DNA of 64,000 nucleotides from JAHFPN01 sp963765745. GTDB taxonomy: Bacteria; Pseudomonadota; Alphaproteobacteria; Rhizobiales; Xanthobacteraceae. The notes under the pieces were generated by a model. It searched no databases and had not been told where the DNA came from. It saw only the letters and a program-made list of their open reading frames with translations. Shown here piece after piece: positions 24,538 to 34,605 of the stretch; within the stretch, counting starts at the first letter, position 1; every line of letters starts with the position of its first letter. A program made the position numbers and the translations under genes. Where the stretch lies: assembly GCA_963765745.1 (NCBI GenBank), contig CAVXXM010000011.1, forward strand, positions 1 to 64,000, given 5' to 3'.

Positions 24538-25936
24538 ATGACAAAAAAACGACATTCTGCTGCGGTGCAACAGAAAAACGGCTGGGATTCGACGGGGATC
24601 GGGGTTTTCGGCGGCGCGCCTTCAAGCGCGGCCGCCGACGCTGCTCATGTAACGACGCCGCTCTATTGGTTCTACGAAATGAGCCATGCTGCGCTCAATC
24701 CGTCGCGCGCGTTTGCGGATCTGACCAAGCTCTACTTCAAAAATCCGATCAATCCCCTCGCCCATACGCAGTTCGGAAAACAGATGGCGGCCGGGGCCGA
24801 GATGTTCGAGCGCTCGACCCGGCGCTACGGCAAGCCCGAGTGGGGGATTTCGTCGACGTTGGTCGGCGGCGAGCGGGTTCCGGTCGTCGTCAAGACCGTG
24901 TGGGAGCGGCCGTTTTGCCGGCTGCTGCATTTCGAACGGATGCTCGACTCACACGCCGCGTGTGCCGCAGCCGCGCGTGCTGATCGTGGCGCCGATGTCG
25001 GGACATTATCCGACGCTGCTGCGCGGCACGGTCGAGGCGTTCCTGCCCAAGCACGACGTCTACCTCACCGAATGGGTCGACGCGCGCATGGTGCCGCTCA
25101 CTGAGGGCCGTTTCGATCTCGACGACTATATCGACTACGTGATCAGCATCCTGCATTTTCTGCGCGGCGACTGTCACGTGATCGCGGTCTGCCAGCCTTC
25201 GGTGCCGGTGCTGGCGGCGGTCGCGCGCATGGAGGCCGAGGACGATCCCTACGTCCCCAATACCATGGTGCTGATGGGCGGGCCGATCGATACGCGCGAG
25301 AAGCCCACGGCGGTCAACACGCTTGCGGTCGAACGCGGAATCGACTGGTTCAAGAGCCACGTCATCGCCAAGGTGCCGTGGCCGCACCCGGGCTGCATGC
25401 GCGACGTCTATCCGGGCTTCCTGCAACTCACCGGCTTCGTCGGAATGAATCTCGATCGCCACCTCGACGCGCATAAGGAAATGTTCAATCACCTGGTCGC
25501 CGGCGACGGCGACTCGGCGCAAAAGCACCGTGAATTCTACGACGAATATCTTGCCGTCATGGACCTCACCGCCGAGTTCTATCTGCAGACGGTGGATACG
25601 GTGTTCGTCCGCCACGCCCTGCCCAAGGGCGAGATGAACCATCGCGGCAAGCCGGTGGACCCGGCTGCGATCCGCCGCGTCGCGCTGCTCACGATCGAGG
25701 GCGAGAACGACGATATTTCCGGCATCGGCCAGACCGAGGCCGCGCATCGGCTGTGTGTGAATATTCCGGCCGAGCGCAAGGCGCATTATCTGCAGCCCGA
25801 CGTCGGGCATTACGGCGTCTTCCATGGCTCGCGCTTCCGCGCCGAAATCGCGCCGCGCATGTCCGACTTCATGCTGTCCAACAACCGCGCCTTTGGCTCC
25901 AGCGTCGCCAAACCCAGGCGCGTCGCGGCGCGCTAG
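24538..25936 (+). CDS. phaZ: Intracellular polyhydroxyalkanoate depolymerase (frameshifted)
   Basis: About 465 residues once an extra base near 24950-24962 is removed. It degrades stored polyhydroxybutyrate granules in the cytoplasm. The N-terminal part contains PLYWFYEMSHAALNPSRAF and KNPINPLAHTQFGKQM, the family start region. After the frame change come PRVLIVAPMSGHYPTLLRGT and VIAVCQPSVPVLAAVA, whose cysteine is the catalytic nucleophile in this family, and finally HYLQPDVGHYGVFHG with the catalytic histidine. No signal peptide is seen. The start at ATG 24538 gives a longer N-terminus than usual; ATG 24679 is an alternative. Confidence 0.88.
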
Positions 25937-25974
25937 CGCTTGCCCGAATCAGGCGTTTCGATTCTTCTCCAGCG

Positions 25975-26757
25975 GTGCGATTCGAAACCGCCGCGCAATT
26001 TCTCCTGCCGTTCCTGCGGCCCGCGCCGCGCAGGGCTGGGAACGGCCGGGAACGGCTGCTGCTCTCGTCCGCCGATAGTGCGCTTGAAGTAACGGTGGTG
26101 CGCCACCCGCGGGCGCGGAACTACAATCTCCGCATCAAGGAATCGAGCCGCCAGGCGGTGCTGACCATGCCCCGGCGCGGCAGCTTGCGCGAAGCGCGCG
26201 CATTCGCCGAACGAAACGCGGCCTGGATCGCGGCGCGGCTTTCGCGACTACCGGCGCCGGTCCCTTTCGCATCGGGGTCTTCGATCCCGTTTCGCGGCAT
26301 TCCGCACACGATCGAGCACCGGCCGAAGGCGCGCGGCACGGTCTGGACCGAGCAGCGCGACGGGCAGGCAATCTTGTGCGTGAGCGGGCCGCCCGAGCAT
26401 CTGCGGCGACGCCTGATGGATTTCCTCAAGCGCGATGCGCGGCGCGAGCTCGTCGAGGCGAGCCGCCACCACGCGGCCATGCTCGGCGTAAAGATCGGCC
26501 GCATCGGCGTGCGCGACACCGGGAGCCGTTGGGGCTCGTGCTCGTTCGAAGGCTCGCTCTCGTTTTCCTGGCGGCTCGTGCTGGCGCCGCCATCCGTGCT
26601 CGATTACCTGGCCGCGCATGAAGTGGCGCACCGGGTCGAGCTCAATCATTCGCGCCGCTTCTGGCGGGTGGTGGAGCGGCTGGTGCCTGAATGGCGCCGC
26701 GCGGAAGCCTGGCTCAAGGCGCACGGCAACGGCCTGCACCGCTTCGGCGCAGGCTGA
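25975..26757 (+). CDS. YgjP-like M48-type metallopeptidase (DUF45)
   Basis: A 260-residue protein of the YgjP/WrbI-associated metallopeptidase family. GTG 25975 is chosen because the upstream frame overlaps phaZ. The N-terminal half has the family beta-strand pattern (VVRHPRARNYNLRIKES, AVLTMPRRGSLREAR). The zinc site is AAHEVAHRVELNHSRRFWRV with HExxH, preceded by DTGSRWGSCSFEGSLSFSW. The substrate is unknown. The gene is convergent with the penicillin-binding protein gene; the two stop codons are adjacent. Confidence 0.85.
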   Translation: MRFETAAQFLLPFLRPAPRRAGNGRERLLLSSADSALEVTVVRHPRARNYNLRIKESSRQAVLTMPRRGSLREARAFAERNAAWIAARLSRLPAPVPFASGSSIPFRGIPHTIEHRPKARGTVWTEQRDGQAILCVSGPPEHLRRRLMDFLKRDARRELVEASRHHAAMLGVKIGRIGVRDTGSRWGSCSFEGSLSFSWRLVLAPPSVLDYLAAHEVAHRVELNHSRRFWRVVERLVPEWRRAEAWLKAHGNGLHRFGAG

Positions 26758-28845
26758 TCAGCGCCGCCCGAACAGCTTGTCGAACAGCCAGCGGTCGAGC
26801 GTCATGCCGGGGCTTTCGCGCTCCGGCGTAGGCGCGAGCGTACCCGGCAGCTCGCCGGGCGGGACGGCGGCGGGCATGGTGCCGGCGCCGATGCCGGGGA
26901 GCTCCACGACCGGCACGTTCTGGTGCGCGATGCGCATGAAACGGCTCCAGATTTCGACCGGCAGATTGGAACCCGACGCGCGCTTGGTGGGCGAGCCGTC
27001 GTCGTTGCCGAGCCACACGCCGGCGACGAGCCGGCCGGTATAGCCCACGAACCAGGCGTCGCGGAAATCCTGGCTGGTGCCGGTCTTGCCGGCGGCGGTC
27101 CAGCCGGGCAGCGAGGCGCGCCGCGCCGTGCCGGTCGCCAGCGTCTCGGCGAGCATGCGGTTCATCATCGCGACATGCGCCGGCATAACCACGCGGCCCA
27201 GGCTGTTGGCGGTCCGGGCGAAGAGAATTTTTCCGTTCGGCCCGCGCACGCGATCGATCACGTGCGGGATCACGCCGATGCCGCCATTGGCGAACGGCGC
27301 GAAGGCGGCGGTGAGCTCCAGGGGCGTCACTTCCGAAGTGCCGAGCGCCAGCGAGGGAACCGGATCGAGCTTGGAGGCAATGCCGAGCCGGAGCGCGGTG
27401 GCGGCGACGTTCCTGGGGCCGAATTCCTGCGCGAGCCTGACGGCGACCGTGTTCAGCGAGTGCGAAAGCGCCGTCGTAAGCGTCACGGGCCCGGTATATT
27501 CGCGCGAAAAATTCTCCGGCCGCCAGCCGCGCACGTCGATCGGCGCGTCATCGCGAACGGTTTCGGGCATCAACCCGCGCTCGAGCGCGGTGAGATAAAC
27601 GAACGGCTTGAAGGCCGAGCCGGGCTGGCGATGCGCGGCGATGGCGCGGTTGAACTGGCTCTCAGCGTATGAGCGGCCGCCGACCAGCGCACGCACGCGG
27701 CCGTCCGGATCGATGGCGACGAGCGCGCCTTGGGTGACGCCATAGCGATCGCCTTGCTTCGCGAGTTCTTCCGAGAGCGCTTTCTCGGCCGCGAGCTGGA
27801 GCGCCGGATCGATCGTGGTCTGCACCGTAACGTCGCTTTCGAGCGGGCCGATGTAGTCGTCGAGCGCGTCCATCACCCAATCGGCGACATAGCCGGTCGA
27901 ACCAGGGCCGTCGTTCCGCATGATCGCCGGCGGGCGCCCGCGCGCGGTGCGCGCCATAGCGTCGGAAATGAATTTCGCATCGACCAGCGCGGTGAGCACC
28001 AGCTCGCCGCGCTCGCGGGCGGCGGCGGGATTGCGCGTCGGCGCAAGGCGCGAGGGCGACTTGACGAGGCCCGCGAGCATCGCGGCTTCGGCGAGCGTGA
28101 CCGTGCGCGCGGACTTGCCGAAATAGCGTTGCGCCGCCGGCTCGACGCCATAGGCGCCCGCGCCGAAATACACGCGATTGAGATAGAGCTCGAGAATTTG
28201 GTTCTTCGAATAGACGCGCTCGAGCCACAGCGCGAGGATCAGTTCCTGCACCTTGCGCGAGATCGTGCGTTCCTGCGTCAGAAACAGGTTCTTGGCCAGC
28301 TGCTGCGTCAGCGTCGAGCCGCCCTCGCGCACGGAACGCGAAGCGAGGTTCACATAGAGAGCGCGGGCGAGGCCGATGGGATCGAGACCGAAGTGGTAGT
28401 AGAAGCGGCGGTCCTCGATGGCGATGACGGCCTGCGGTAGATAGGGCGGCAGCGCACGCAGCGGGACGGCAACCCCGCCCATGTCGCCGCGGGTCGCGAT
28501 CACCTTGCCGTCTAGCCCAAGGATGGTGATCGTCGGCGGCCGCATCGGCACCACGAGCGTGGCGAGCGGTGGCAGGCGCGAACCCTGGTAGCCGACGAAG
28601 CCGACGAGCCCGAGCCCGGCCCAGATCGCGAGCACGAAGCACCAATAGAGGAGTCGGCGAAGCTTGCCGCGGCGGGGCTTCTTGCGGCGCGGCTTCTTGT
28701 TTTCGGCGCGAGCCGCTGGCGCGACGCGCGCGGCGACGTTGCCGCTCGCGCCGATGCGGTCGCGTGCGTTCAAGCCGAATGCGAAGAGCGTGCCGAAAGT
28801 GCCGAGCGCGGGCTCGCGGCGGGCCTTGCGCTTTCTGAAAAGCAT
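26758..28845 (-). CDS. Penicillin-binding protein 1A family (bifunctional peptidoglycan synthase)
   Basis: A 695-residue class A PBP. A basic cytoplasmic start (KKPRRKKPRRGKLRR) leads to one membrane span near residue 66-86 (LLYWCFVLAIWAGLGLVGFV). The glycosyltransferase 51 domain carries IAIEDRRFYYHFGLDPIG and EGGSTLTQQLAKNLFLTQER. The transpeptidase domain carries the serine in PGSAFKPFVY (SxxK), SHSLN (SxN) and AGKTGTSQDFRDAWF (KTG). It polymerises glycan strands and cross-links peptides in the periplasm. The reading frame is intact. Confidence 0.93.
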   Translation of the reverse strand: MLFRKRKARREPALGTFGTLFAFGLNARDRIGASGNVAARVAPAARAENKKPRRKKPRRGKLRRLLYWCFVLAIWAGLGLVGFVGYQGSRLPPLATLVVPMRPPTITILGLDGKVIATRGDMGGVAVPLRALPPYLPQAVIAIEDRRFYYHFGLDPIGLARALYVNLASRSVREGGSTLTQQLAKNLFLTQERTISRKVQELILALWLERVYSKNQILELYLNRVYFGAGAYGVEPAAQRYFGKSARTVTLAEAAMLAGLVKSPSRLAPTRNPAAARERGELVLTALVDAKFISDAMARTARGRPPAIMRNDGPGSTGYVADWVMDALDDYIGPLESDVTVQTTIDPALQLAAEKALSEELAKQGDRYGVTQGALVAIDPDGRVRALVGGRSYAESQFNRAIAAHRQPGSAFKPFVYLTALERGLMPETVRDDAPIDVRGWRPENFSREYTGPVTLTTALSHSLNTVAVRLAQEFGPRNVAATALRLGIASKLDPVPSLALGTSEVTPLELTAAFAPFANGGIGVIPHVIDRVRGPNGKILFARTANSLGRVVMPAHVAMMNRMLAETLATGTARRASLPGWTAAGKTGTSQDFRDAWFVGYTGRLVAGVWLGNDDGSPTKRASGSNLPVEIWSRFMRIAHQNVPVVELPGIGAGTMPAAVPPGELPGTLAPTPERESPGMTLDRWLFDKLFGRR

Positions 28846-28955
28846 TGCCGTACCCGGTCCGGCTCCCCTCGCCGGCTCGCCTCAACCCCTGAGGTTAAGG
28901 AACCCTAAAAGCGGCGATTTAAGGGGTGGTTAAGCGGTGGCCGAGCCTTGCGAAT

Positions 28956-31776
28956 TCACCGCAGAACAGCCGGCACCGGTAGTCGGCCCGGCTTGGCGCG
29001 GGGCGCCTCTTCTTCCTTGCGCTCGAAGATCGCCAAGAGTGCCCGGCGGATCGCGGCCTGGCGCGGCACCGAGGTAATTTTCGCGCCCATCAGATCAGTG
29101 ACATAGAAGACATCGACCGCGCGCTCGCCGAAGGTCGCGACATGCGCCGAGGCGATGTTGAGATTGAGCCGCGAAATCGCATGCGTGAGATCGTGCAGCA
29201 GCCCGGGCCGGTCGAGCCCCGAGACCTCGATCACGGTGTGGCGGTTCGACCAGGCATTGTTGATGTTGACCTCGGGCTCGATCGAGAACGCGGTGTGGCG
29301 CGGCTTAGCACGGCGAGCGACCGCGTCGGGCGGACGCCGCTCGCCCTTCAGCGTCTGCTCGATGCCTTCGGCGATGCGCCGCGCGCGGCGCTCTTCATCC
29401 TCGTCGAGATCGAATTCGCGCGATATCGAGATCGAATCGAGCGCGAGCCCGTCGGTGGTGGTGAAAATCTGCGCATCGACGATGTTGGCGCCGGCGGCAG
29501 CGCAGGCCCCGGCGATGATTGACAAGAGCCGCGGATGGTCGGGCGCCAGGATCGTAAGCTCCGTCACGCCGCGCGCGGCATCGATCTTGGCGGCGGTGGC
29601 GAGCCGGCGGCCCTCGGCCTCGGCATTGCGCAGGAACTCGGCGTGAGCGAGCTTGCGCTCAAGGTCCACCTTCAGCCAGTAAGGCGGATAGTGGCGGGCG
29701 ACATAGCGCTCCACCTCGGCGGGCTCCCAGCCGGAAAGTGCCGCCTTGAATTCCGCCTGCGCGAACTCGACGCGGCGGGCGCGGTTCACCTCGGAGAAGC
29801 CGCCGGTGAGCGTCGGCTCGGTCTCGTAATAGAGGTTGCGCAGGAGCTGCGCCTTCCAGCCGTTCCAGACGCCGGGGCCGACGGCGCGGATGTCGGCGGC
29901 AGTCAGGATCAGAAGGAGCTTCATGCGCTCCAGATTCTGCACCACCGCGGCGAAGTCCTCGATGGTCTTGCGGTCGGCCAGATCGCGCGACTGGGCGATC
30001 GTGGACATGACAAGATGCTGCTCGACGAGCCAGGCGACGGTTTCGGTCTCGGCCGCGCCGAGGCCGAGGCGCGGGCAGAAGCGCCGCGCGATCTTGGCGC
30101 CCGCGATCGAATGGTCCTCGGGCCGGCCCTTGGCGATGTCGTGCAGGAACAGCGCGATATAGAGCAGATCGCGATTCTTGATGCCGGCCATCAGCTCGTT
30201 GGCCAGACCATATTCGGGATTGGTGCCGCGCTCGATCTCCGACAGCACACCGATGCAGCGGATCAAGTGCTCGTCGACCGTATAGTGGTGATAGAGGCTG
30301 AACTGCATCATCGCGACGACGCGGCCGAATTCGGGCACGAAATGGCCGAGCACGCCGGCTTCGTTCATCTTGCGCAGCGCCTGTTCGGGAGCGTTTTTCG
30401 AGGTGAGAATCTCGCGAAACAGCCGGTTTGCGGTCTCGTCGGCGCGCAGCTCCGCGTCGATCAGCTTCAGCGAGCGGCGCACCATGCGGAGCGCGTCGGG
30501 CTTGAAGTCGAGGTCGTAGCGCTCGGCCAGATGGAAGATGCGGATCAGGTTCACCGGATCGCGCGCGAACGCCTCGGGGTCGGAAATATTGATGCGGTCG
30601 TATTCGACGACGAAATCGGGATAGTCCTTCATCGGCCGGTGCTTGCGGCGCACCAGGCGGGCGACCATGCGGGTCAGGCCCTGAGCCGGTTTGACGTGGC
30701 GCTCCTCCAATTCGGCGCAGACGATGGCGGTGAGATCGCCGACGTCCTTGGCGACGAGGAAGTAGTGCTTCATGAAGCGCTCGACGTCCTTCTGGCCCGG
30801 ATGCTCGGTGTAGCCGAGCCGGATCGCCATATCGCGCTGCACCTCGAACGAGAGCCGCTCCTCGGCGCGGCCGGCGAGGAAATGCAGATGGCAGCGCACC
30901 GCCCAGAGAAATTCCTCGCAGCGGCGAAACAGCGACAGCTCGGTGCGCGAGTAGACGCCCTTTTCCACGAGCTCGTCGGCGGTTTTCACGCGATAGACGT
31001 ATTTGGCGATCCAGAACAGCGTGTGCAGGTCGCGCAACCCGCCTTTGCCGTCCTTGACGTTCGGCTCGACCAGATAGCGCGACTGGCCGGCGCGGCGGTG
31101 GCGCTCGGCGCGCTCAGCGAGCTTGGCGGCGACGAACTCGGGCGCGGTGCCCTGCACGATCTCCTTGTCGAAGCGGCGATCGAAGTCCTCGAACAAGGCG
31201 CGGTCGCCGAACAAGATGCCGCGCTTCGAGCAGCGAGGTGCGGATCGTCATGTCGGCGCGGGCCTGACGAATGCACTCGTCGATCGAGCGCGTGGCGTGG
31301 CCGACCTTGAGGCCCATGTCCCAGAGCGCGTAGAGCACGGACTCGGCGACGCTCTCGCCCCAGGCGGTCTGCTTGTAGGGAAGCAGGAACAACAGATCGA
31401 TATCGGAGCCGGGCGCCAGCATGCCGCGGCCGTAGCCGCCGATGGCGACGACCGCCATGTGCTCGCTCGAAGAGGGATTGGACGAGCGATAGACGCCGGT
31501 CGCGACCTCGAAGGCGAGCCCGACGATGCCGTCCATCAGCCGCGACAGCCGCTCGGCGCAGGCGCGGCCGGAGCGGTCGGCGACGAGCAGCTTTTCCGCC
31601 GCATCGCGGCCGTCGAGGTAGGCGCGCTTCAGGCGGGCTGCGACGGCTGCGCGGAGTTCCTGCTCGTTGTTGGCGTGCTTGTCCGCGAGCGCCGCGAGCT
31701 TCGCGCGCAACCCGATCAGATCGGCGATTTCGGCGGGGGCGGCTTCGGGCCGGCGCCGGCGGCTGGTCTCGAGCAT
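28956..31776 (-). CDS. glnD: [Protein-PII] uridylyltransferase GlnD (frameshifted)
   Basis: About 939 residues once one extra base near 31213 is removed. The start is ATG 31776. The nucleotidyltransferase site is GGYGRGMLAPGSDIDLLFLL with the two aspartates. The frame change falls in SLLEARHLFGDRALFEDF. The HD domain is FLHDIAKGRPEDHSIAGA, and two ACT domains close the protein (ELTILAPDHPRLLSIIAGA and EVSGLDRPGLLHDLTHAI). GlnD adds or removes UMP from PII proteins according to glutamine level, setting nitrogen control. The gene is normally well conserved, so the single insertion is likely a sequencing error. Confidence 0.92.
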
Positions 31777-31852
31777 CGGATCCGTCCGGCCTCTTCTTGC
31801 GCGGCATAACCGATCGGGCGGGCCGAAACTAGGCTTCGATCAGTTACACTTA

Positions 31853-31903
31853 TATAATCTGTATAATCTTGATATTGACATTGTATGACTGCATGTTCGA
31901 TTA
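31853..31903 (+). promoter_or_regulatory. AT-rich upstream region of the Ssu-like operon, candidate promoter
   Basis: TATAATCT occurs twice in direct repeat (31853-31860 and 31862-31869), and TTGACA at 31875-31880 looks like a -35 element, with a weak -10 (GATTAA) about 18 bases on. The stretch is far more AT-rich than its surroundings. It could carry promoter and operator, but no single assignment is firm. Confidence 0.3.
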
Positions 31904-31949
31904 ATTGTACGGATTTTCTCGGCTTAAAGCCCTCAGCAGGAGCACTCCC

Positions 31950-32921
31950 ATGATTTCCACGCTTCGTCTCATCGTTGCCGCGGCCTTGGCCGCGATCCTT
32001 GCGGCGCTTCCAGTGCGCGCCGCGCCGCTCAACGAGCTGCGTCTCGACTGGGCCACCTATAACCCGGTCTCCATCGTCATCCGCACCCAGGGCCTGCTCG
32101 AAAAGGAATTCGAGAAGGACAAGATCAAGGTGACCTGGGTGCAGGCGCTCGGCTCCAACAAGGCGCTCGAGTTCCTCAATGCCGGTTCGATCGATTTCGG
32201 CTCGACCGCCGGATCGGCCGCGCTGGTGGCGCGCATCAACGGCAATCCGATCAAGTCGATCTATGTCTATTCGCGGCCCGAATGGACCGCGCTGGTGACG
32301 CGCAAGGACAAGGGCATCACCAAGGTCTCCGACCTCAAGGGCAAGTCGGTCGCCGTCACGCGCGGCACCGACCCGCACATCTTTCTGGTGCGCGCGATCG
32401 CCGACGCCGGCCTGACCGACAAGGACGTGCGTTTCGTGCTGCTGCAGCACGCCGACGGCCGCCTGGCGCTGACGCGCGGCGACGTCGATGCCTGGGCCGG
32501 GCTCGACCCGATGATGGCCGCGGCCGAGATCGAAGACGGCGCCGTGCTGTTCTTCAGGAAGCCCGAGGCCAATACCTGGGGCGTCCTCAACGTGCGCGAA
32601 GCCTTCGCCAAGGAAAATCCGGAAGTCGTGACCCGCGTGCTCAAGGTCTATGAGCGGGCGCGCGCCTGGGCGCTGAAGAACCCCGACGCGCTGACCAAGC
32701 TGCTCGCGGATGCCGCGAAGATTCCTTCGAGCGTCGCGGCCAAGCAGCTCTCCGAGCGCACGGAGCTTACGCACAGCGCCATCGGCAAGCCGCAGTACGA
32801 TTCGATCCTCGCCGCGGGCCTGGCGTTGCAACAGGCGGGCGTGCTGCCGGCCAGCGTGGACGTGAAGAAGGCGGTCGATGAGCTGATCGATCCGCGCTTC
32901 AACGCCACGCTTTCCAACTGA
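31950..32921 (+). CDS. ABC transporter substrate-binding protein, SsuA/NitT-like
   Basis: A 323-residue periplasmic binding protein. ATG 31950 has CAGGAG upstream and opens a signal peptide (STLRLIVAAALAAILAALPVRA). The mature part shows family segments: LRLDWATYNPVSIVIRTQGL, LGSNKALEFLNAGSIDFGST, SDLKGKSVAVTRGTDPH and DVDAWAGLDPMMAAAEIED. It is the first gene of a three-gene operon with permease and ATPase. The ligand is probably an alkanesulfonate or related small anion, by family only. Confidence 0.88.
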   Translation: MISTLRLIVAAALAAILAALPVRAAPLNELRLDWATYNPVSIVIRTQGLLEKEFEKDKIKVTWVQALGSNKALEFLNAGSIDFGSTAGSAALVARINGNPIKSIYVYSRPEWTALVTRKDKGITKVSDLKGKSVAVTRGTDPHIFLVRAIADAGLTDKDVRFVLLQHADGRLALTRGDVDAWAGLDPMMAAAEIEDGAVLFFRKPEANTWGVLNVREAFAKENPEVVTRVLKVYERARAWALKNPDALTKLLADAAKIPSSVAAKQLSERTELTHSAIGKPQYDSILAAGLALQQAGVLPASVDVKKAVDELIDPRFNATLSN

Positions 32922-32952
32922 GGCAGGGCGGCCGGGATTCCGGCGGAGCGAC

Positions 32953-33795
32953 ATGAGCGTAGCCGAGCAAACAGAGGTCGCCGGCGTGCAATCGCCGGCG
33001 GCCGCGGCGCGTCCGCGAGTGAACCGCCGTATCGGGGCCCGCTTCCTGCTCGGGCTCGCGCTGCCGGTCGCGCTCGCGATCGGCTGGGAGATCGCGGTGC
33101 GGACCGGTTTCGCCGAAGGCCGGCTGATGCCGCCGCCGAGCCGCCTCTTCTATACGCTCTACGAACTCGCGATCACCGGCGAGCTGTTTCGTCACATCTT
33201 CGCGACGACGTGGCGCGTGTTCGTCGGCTTCGCGCTCGGCGTGATCGCGGGCACGCTGGTCGGCGCGCTCGCCGGCGCGTCGCGGCTCTCCAAGGACCTG
33301 CTCGACCCGACGCTGCAGGGCCTGCGCTCGGTACCGTCGATCGCGTGGATCCCGGTCTTTATCCTTTGGCTCGGAATTTTCGAGCAGTCGAAGCTCGCGC
33401 TGATCGCGGCCGGTTGCTTCTTTCCGGTCTATCTCGGGGTGTTGGGCGCGATCCTCTCGGTGGACCGCAAAGTCGTTGAAGTCGGCCGCATTTTCCGCCT
33501 CTCGGACATCGCGCTGGTGCGGCGGATTCTGCTGCCGGCGATCCTGCCGGCCTATGTCGTGAGCCTGCGCTCGGGCCTGGGTCTTGGCTGGATGTTCGTG
33601 GTCGCCGCCGAATTCATGGGCGCATCGGAGGGGCTGGGCTATCTCCTGATCGACGGCCAGCAGCTCGGCAAGCCCGCGCAGATTCTGGCGGCGATCTTCA
33701 CCTTCGCCGTGCTCGGAAAAATCACCGACGGACTGCTCGCCGCCGCCGCCGCGCCGTTCCTCACCTGGCAAGACGCCTTCGCGCCGAAACGCTGA
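32953..33795 (+). CDS. ABC transporter permease, SsuC-like
   Basis: A 280-residue inner-membrane permease. Features are the motif LMPPPSRLFYTLYEL after the first span, LRSVPSIAWIPVFILWLGI, and the coupling loop IFRLSDIALVRRILLPAILP. GLGWMFVVAAEFMGASEGLGYLL follows near the end. It lies 31 bases after the binding-protein gene and two bases before the ATPase gene. Belongs to the same NitT/TauT/Ssu class as the incomplete transporter at the window start but is a separate, intact system. Confidence 0.9.
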   Translation: MSVAEQTEVAGVQSPAAAARPRVNRRIGARFLLGLALPVALAIGWEIAVRTGFAEGRLMPPPSRLFYTLYELAITGELFRHIFATTWRVFVGFALGVIAGTLVGALAGASRLSKDLLDPTLQGLRSVPSIAWIPVFILWLGIFEQSKLALIAAGCFFPVYLGVLGAILSVDRKVVEVGRIFRLSDIALVRRILLPAILPAYVVSLRSGLGLGWMFVVAAEFMGASEGLGYLLIDGQQLGKPAQILAAIFTFAVLGKITDGLLAAAAAPFLTWQDAFAPKR

Positions 33796-33797
33796 CC

Positions 33798-34571
33798 ATG
33801 CTCACAGTCGAATCCATCGACAAGACCTACCCGAACGGCGTCCATGCGCTGGACCGCTTCTCGCTCGACATCGCGCAGGGCGAGATCGTCGCTCTCGTCG
33901 GCGGCTCGGGTTGCGGCAAGAGCACCTTGTTGCGGCTCGCCGCCGGGCTCGATCAGCCGAGCCACGGCCGCATTCGCATCGACGGCGAGACCATCAGCGG
34001 GCCGCGCCCGGAGATCGGGCTTATCTTTCAGGAGCCGCGGCTGCTGCCGTGGCTGACGGTCGCGGAAAACGTCTGCTTCGGCTTGTTCGACCGGCCGCGC
34101 GCGGAGCGGCTGAAACTCTGCGCCGAGGTGCTGCGCCGCGTCGGACTTTCCGATTACGCCAATTCCTGGCCGCGCGAGCTTTCCGGCGGCCAGGCCCAGC
34201 GGGTCGCGATCGGGCGGGCGCTGGCGCCCCGGCCCAAGGTGCTCTTGCTGGACGAGCCGTTCTCCGCGGTCGATGCCTTCACGCGCGCGAGCCTGCATGA
34301 GCATCTGCTCGATCTGTGGGCGGCGCTGCGCCTCACCCTCGTCCTCGTCACCCACGACGTGGAGGAAGCGGCTTTTCTGGCGGATCGCGTGATCGTGATG
34401 AAGCCGCGCCCCGGCCGCGTTGCCGCCGAATTCGAGATTTCCAATGCGCGGCCGCGCGAGCGCTACGGCGAGGAAGTCGAGGCCGACAAGCGGCGGATTC
34501 TTTCGGCACTCGGCAGGAGTTTCCGCACCCGGGCTGCCGGCGAGGAACTGGCGCCGGCCGCCGCGATCTGA
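33798..34571 (+). CDS. ABC transporter ATP-binding protein, SsuB-like
   Basis: A 257-residue ATPase. Walker A VGGSGCGKSTLLRLAAGL, Q-loop IFQEPRLLPWLTVAENV, signature ELSGGQAQRVAIGRAL, Walker B LLLDEPFSAVDA and H-loop VTHDVEEAAFLADRVIVM are all complete, in contrast to the second ATPase near the window start. The C-terminal PRPGRVAAEFEI is typical of the class. It completes the operon that begins at 31950. Confidence 0.92.
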   Translation: MLTVESIDKTYPNGVHALDRFSLDIAQGEIVALVGGSGCGKSTLLRLAAGLDQPSHGRIRIDGETISGPRPEIGLIFQEPRLLPWLTVAENVCFGLFDRPRAERLKLCAEVLRRVGLSDYANSWPRELSGGQAQRVAIGRALAPRPKVLLLDEPFSAVDAFTRASLHEHLLDLWAALRLTLVLVTHDVEEAAFLADRVIVMKPRPGRVAAEFEISNARPRERYGEEVEADKRRILSALGRSFRTRAAGEELAPAAAI

Positions 34572-34605
34572 CATAGAACGCCGTCTCTTTTCCCGGGAGA
34601 TTGTC

